Shown here: positions 12,898 through 13,856 of the stretch, piece after piece
Numbering within the stretch: position 1 is the first letter of the stretch
Layout: each line of letters begins with the position of its first letter
Assembly: GCA_039679855.1 (NCBI GenBank)
Contig: JBDKUE010000009.1
Coordinates: forward strand, 1 to 13,856
Length of the DNA: 13,856 nt
Source of the DNA: UBA5314 sp039679855
Lineage (GTDB): Bacteria; Bacillota; Syntrophomonadia; Syntrophomonadales; Syntrophomonadaceae
Direction: 5' to 3'
The notes under the pieces: model-generated
Databases searched by the model: none
What the model was told of the DNA's origin: nothing
What the model saw: only the letters and a program-made list of their open reading frames with translations
Program-made: the position numbers and the translations under genes

Positions 12898-13856
12898 TCT
12901 TGCTCCCTTGATCCATTGATCGTACTAAATGTATTATCGGCCGGTATGGACTTCCTCTTTACCACCAGATAGCTGCGGGTGCTGCTACCCGGCCAAACAG
13001 TTTGGGAAATGTCCATTCCCGGTATAGCCAGTATATCCTTCCCAACCGCCAGCAGAGCCATGGTCTGGCGTTTTTCCCAGGGTACTTTACGGTCAATGAA
13101 ATACTTCTTGAGTTTCTTGCTCCCCTGCCCGGCGGCGGGCCGGAACCTGTCCCCGTCCTGCCGGGAGCGCAGGCATAGTTCACCGTCTATCCGGTCGTAA
13201 TCCAGGTAAATCACTGACGGACTCACCGGTCCTATTTGATGGGCGAGCTCCAGGGCAAAACGCTCACCCGTTTCGCGGATGTCAATAAAACAGGGCAGCT
13301 CACTTATCTGATAGCAGTAAGAACTATGGTCAGGCATCCTTTTGCTGAATATCAGCCTACTATAGACCTTGCGCACCCGCAGCCCTTTTTTCAAATGCAG
13401 AATCCGGGCCGAACCTGGTTTACTCTGCAGGTTCCTGACCTTTTCAATATCCTGCATCTCCCACCCCGCAGGGCCTCCCAGCCGGGAGAGAGCCGCGTAA
13501 AGCACCCGACGCTGGCAGGCTGCCGGCTGTCCCTGCAAAATGACCGTATCAAGGACAATTTCATCCGAGGACCCGGCATCAGGCAGCAAAGCCGCTGCAT
13601 AGCCCTCACTGGTTAGTTCTTCCAGCCAGCGGTTTTCATCACGGGCAATAAGGGCAAGTTGATTGAGATTGTCAACTATGCGGGCATTGTAAGCGGTCTG
13701 CAATAAAGGGATCAGTTCATGCCTGATCCGGTTGCGCGTAAAATGCAGATCCTCATTGCTCTCATCTATATAATACCTTATATTACTTTGCTTTAAATAT
13801 AAAAGGAGATCTTCTTTATCGACACAGAGCAAAGGCCGCAGCAGATCGCCCTGGCG
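12894..13856 (-). CDS. tilS: tRNA(Ile)-lysidine synthase, 5'-truncated by window edge
   Basis: TilS changes the wobble cytidine of the CAU anticodon of a minor tRNA-Ile to lysidine using ATP and lysine, so that the tRNA reads AUA. The last 320 residues are present; the N-terminal ATP-binding loop lies outside the window. The visible part starts within the catalytic domain (GDLLRPLLCVDKEDLLLYL), followed by the family block IDESNEDLHFTRNRIRHELI, a helical linker, and the C-terminal domain with RSRQDGDRFRPAAGQGSKKL, KKYFIDRKVPWEKRQ and LAIPGMD, typical of full-length TilS. The frame is open to the window edge, so the TTG at 13832 is internal and not a start. ftsH follows after 66 nt with its own promoter. 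Confidence 0.95.
   Translation of the reverse strand, partial: RQGDLLRPLLCVDKEDLLLYLKQSNIRYYIDESNEDLHFTRNRIRHELIPLLQTAYNARIVDNLNQLALIARDENRWLEELTSEGYAAALLPDAGSSDEIVLDTVILQGQPAACQRRVLYAALSRLGGPAGWEMQDIEKVRNLQSKPGSARILHLKKGLRVRKVYSRLIFSKRMPDHSSYCYQISELPCFIDIRETGERFALELAHQIGPVSPSVIYLDYDRIDGELCLRSRQDGDRFRPAAGQGSKKLKKYFIDRKVPWEKRQTMALLAVGKDILAIPGMDISQTVWPGSSTRSYLVVKRKSIPADNTFSTINGSREQD

Noticed and set aside
13830..13832. TTG as the start of the tilS fragment
   Set aside because: The frame stays open to the window edge and the residues before the TTG (GDLLRP) are typical TilS, so it is internal.

Overview
The window looks like part of a low-to-mid GC, Gram-positive anaerobe of the Clostridia, perhaps a Syntrophomonas or Peptococcaceae relative. 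This rests on gene order (tilS-ftsH, a folate-pantothenate run, nadB/nadC), strong GGAGG-type ribosome binding sites, frequent TTG/GTG starts, and protein style. The genus is inference. Almost everything is on the minus strand; the one plus-strand gene is a transposase. No rRNA, tRNA or CRISPR array is visible.

Reading in the direction of transcription, from high to low coordinates. (1) 13856-10581: the 3' part of tilS, then ftsH with a good sigma-A-type promoter overlapping the tilS stop, then ndk 12 nt after ftsH. (2) 10564-9505: an AT-richer insertion, a REP-associated tyrosine transposase (RAYT) gene on the plus strand, flanked on each side by a perfect long palindrome (42-bp arms on one side, 37-bp arms on the other). 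(3) 9471-3573: a probable operon, or chain of operons, for folate then pantothenate: HD-domain protein, folP, folB, folK, a Rossmann/DUF2520 protein, panB, panC, panD, closed by a strong intrinsic terminator. (4) 3569-1: nadB, a membrane-anchored polysaccharide deacetylase, and the 5' two-thirds of nadC, which runs off the window.

The metabolic logic is coherent. The fol genes make tetrahydrofolate. PanB uses 5,10-methylene-tetrahydrofolate to build ketopantoate. The DUF2520 protein next to panB is a candidate for the missing ketopantoate reductase. PanD and NadB both consume L-aspartate, for beta-alanine and quinolinate respectively. The HD protein heading the folate run may act on a pterin phosphate, but that is only context.

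The most unusual structures are the RAYT element, whose two palindromes differ from each other yet each stays perfectly self-complementary, and a separate 25-bp inverted repeat between nadB and the deacetylase gene that includes the nadB stop codon.
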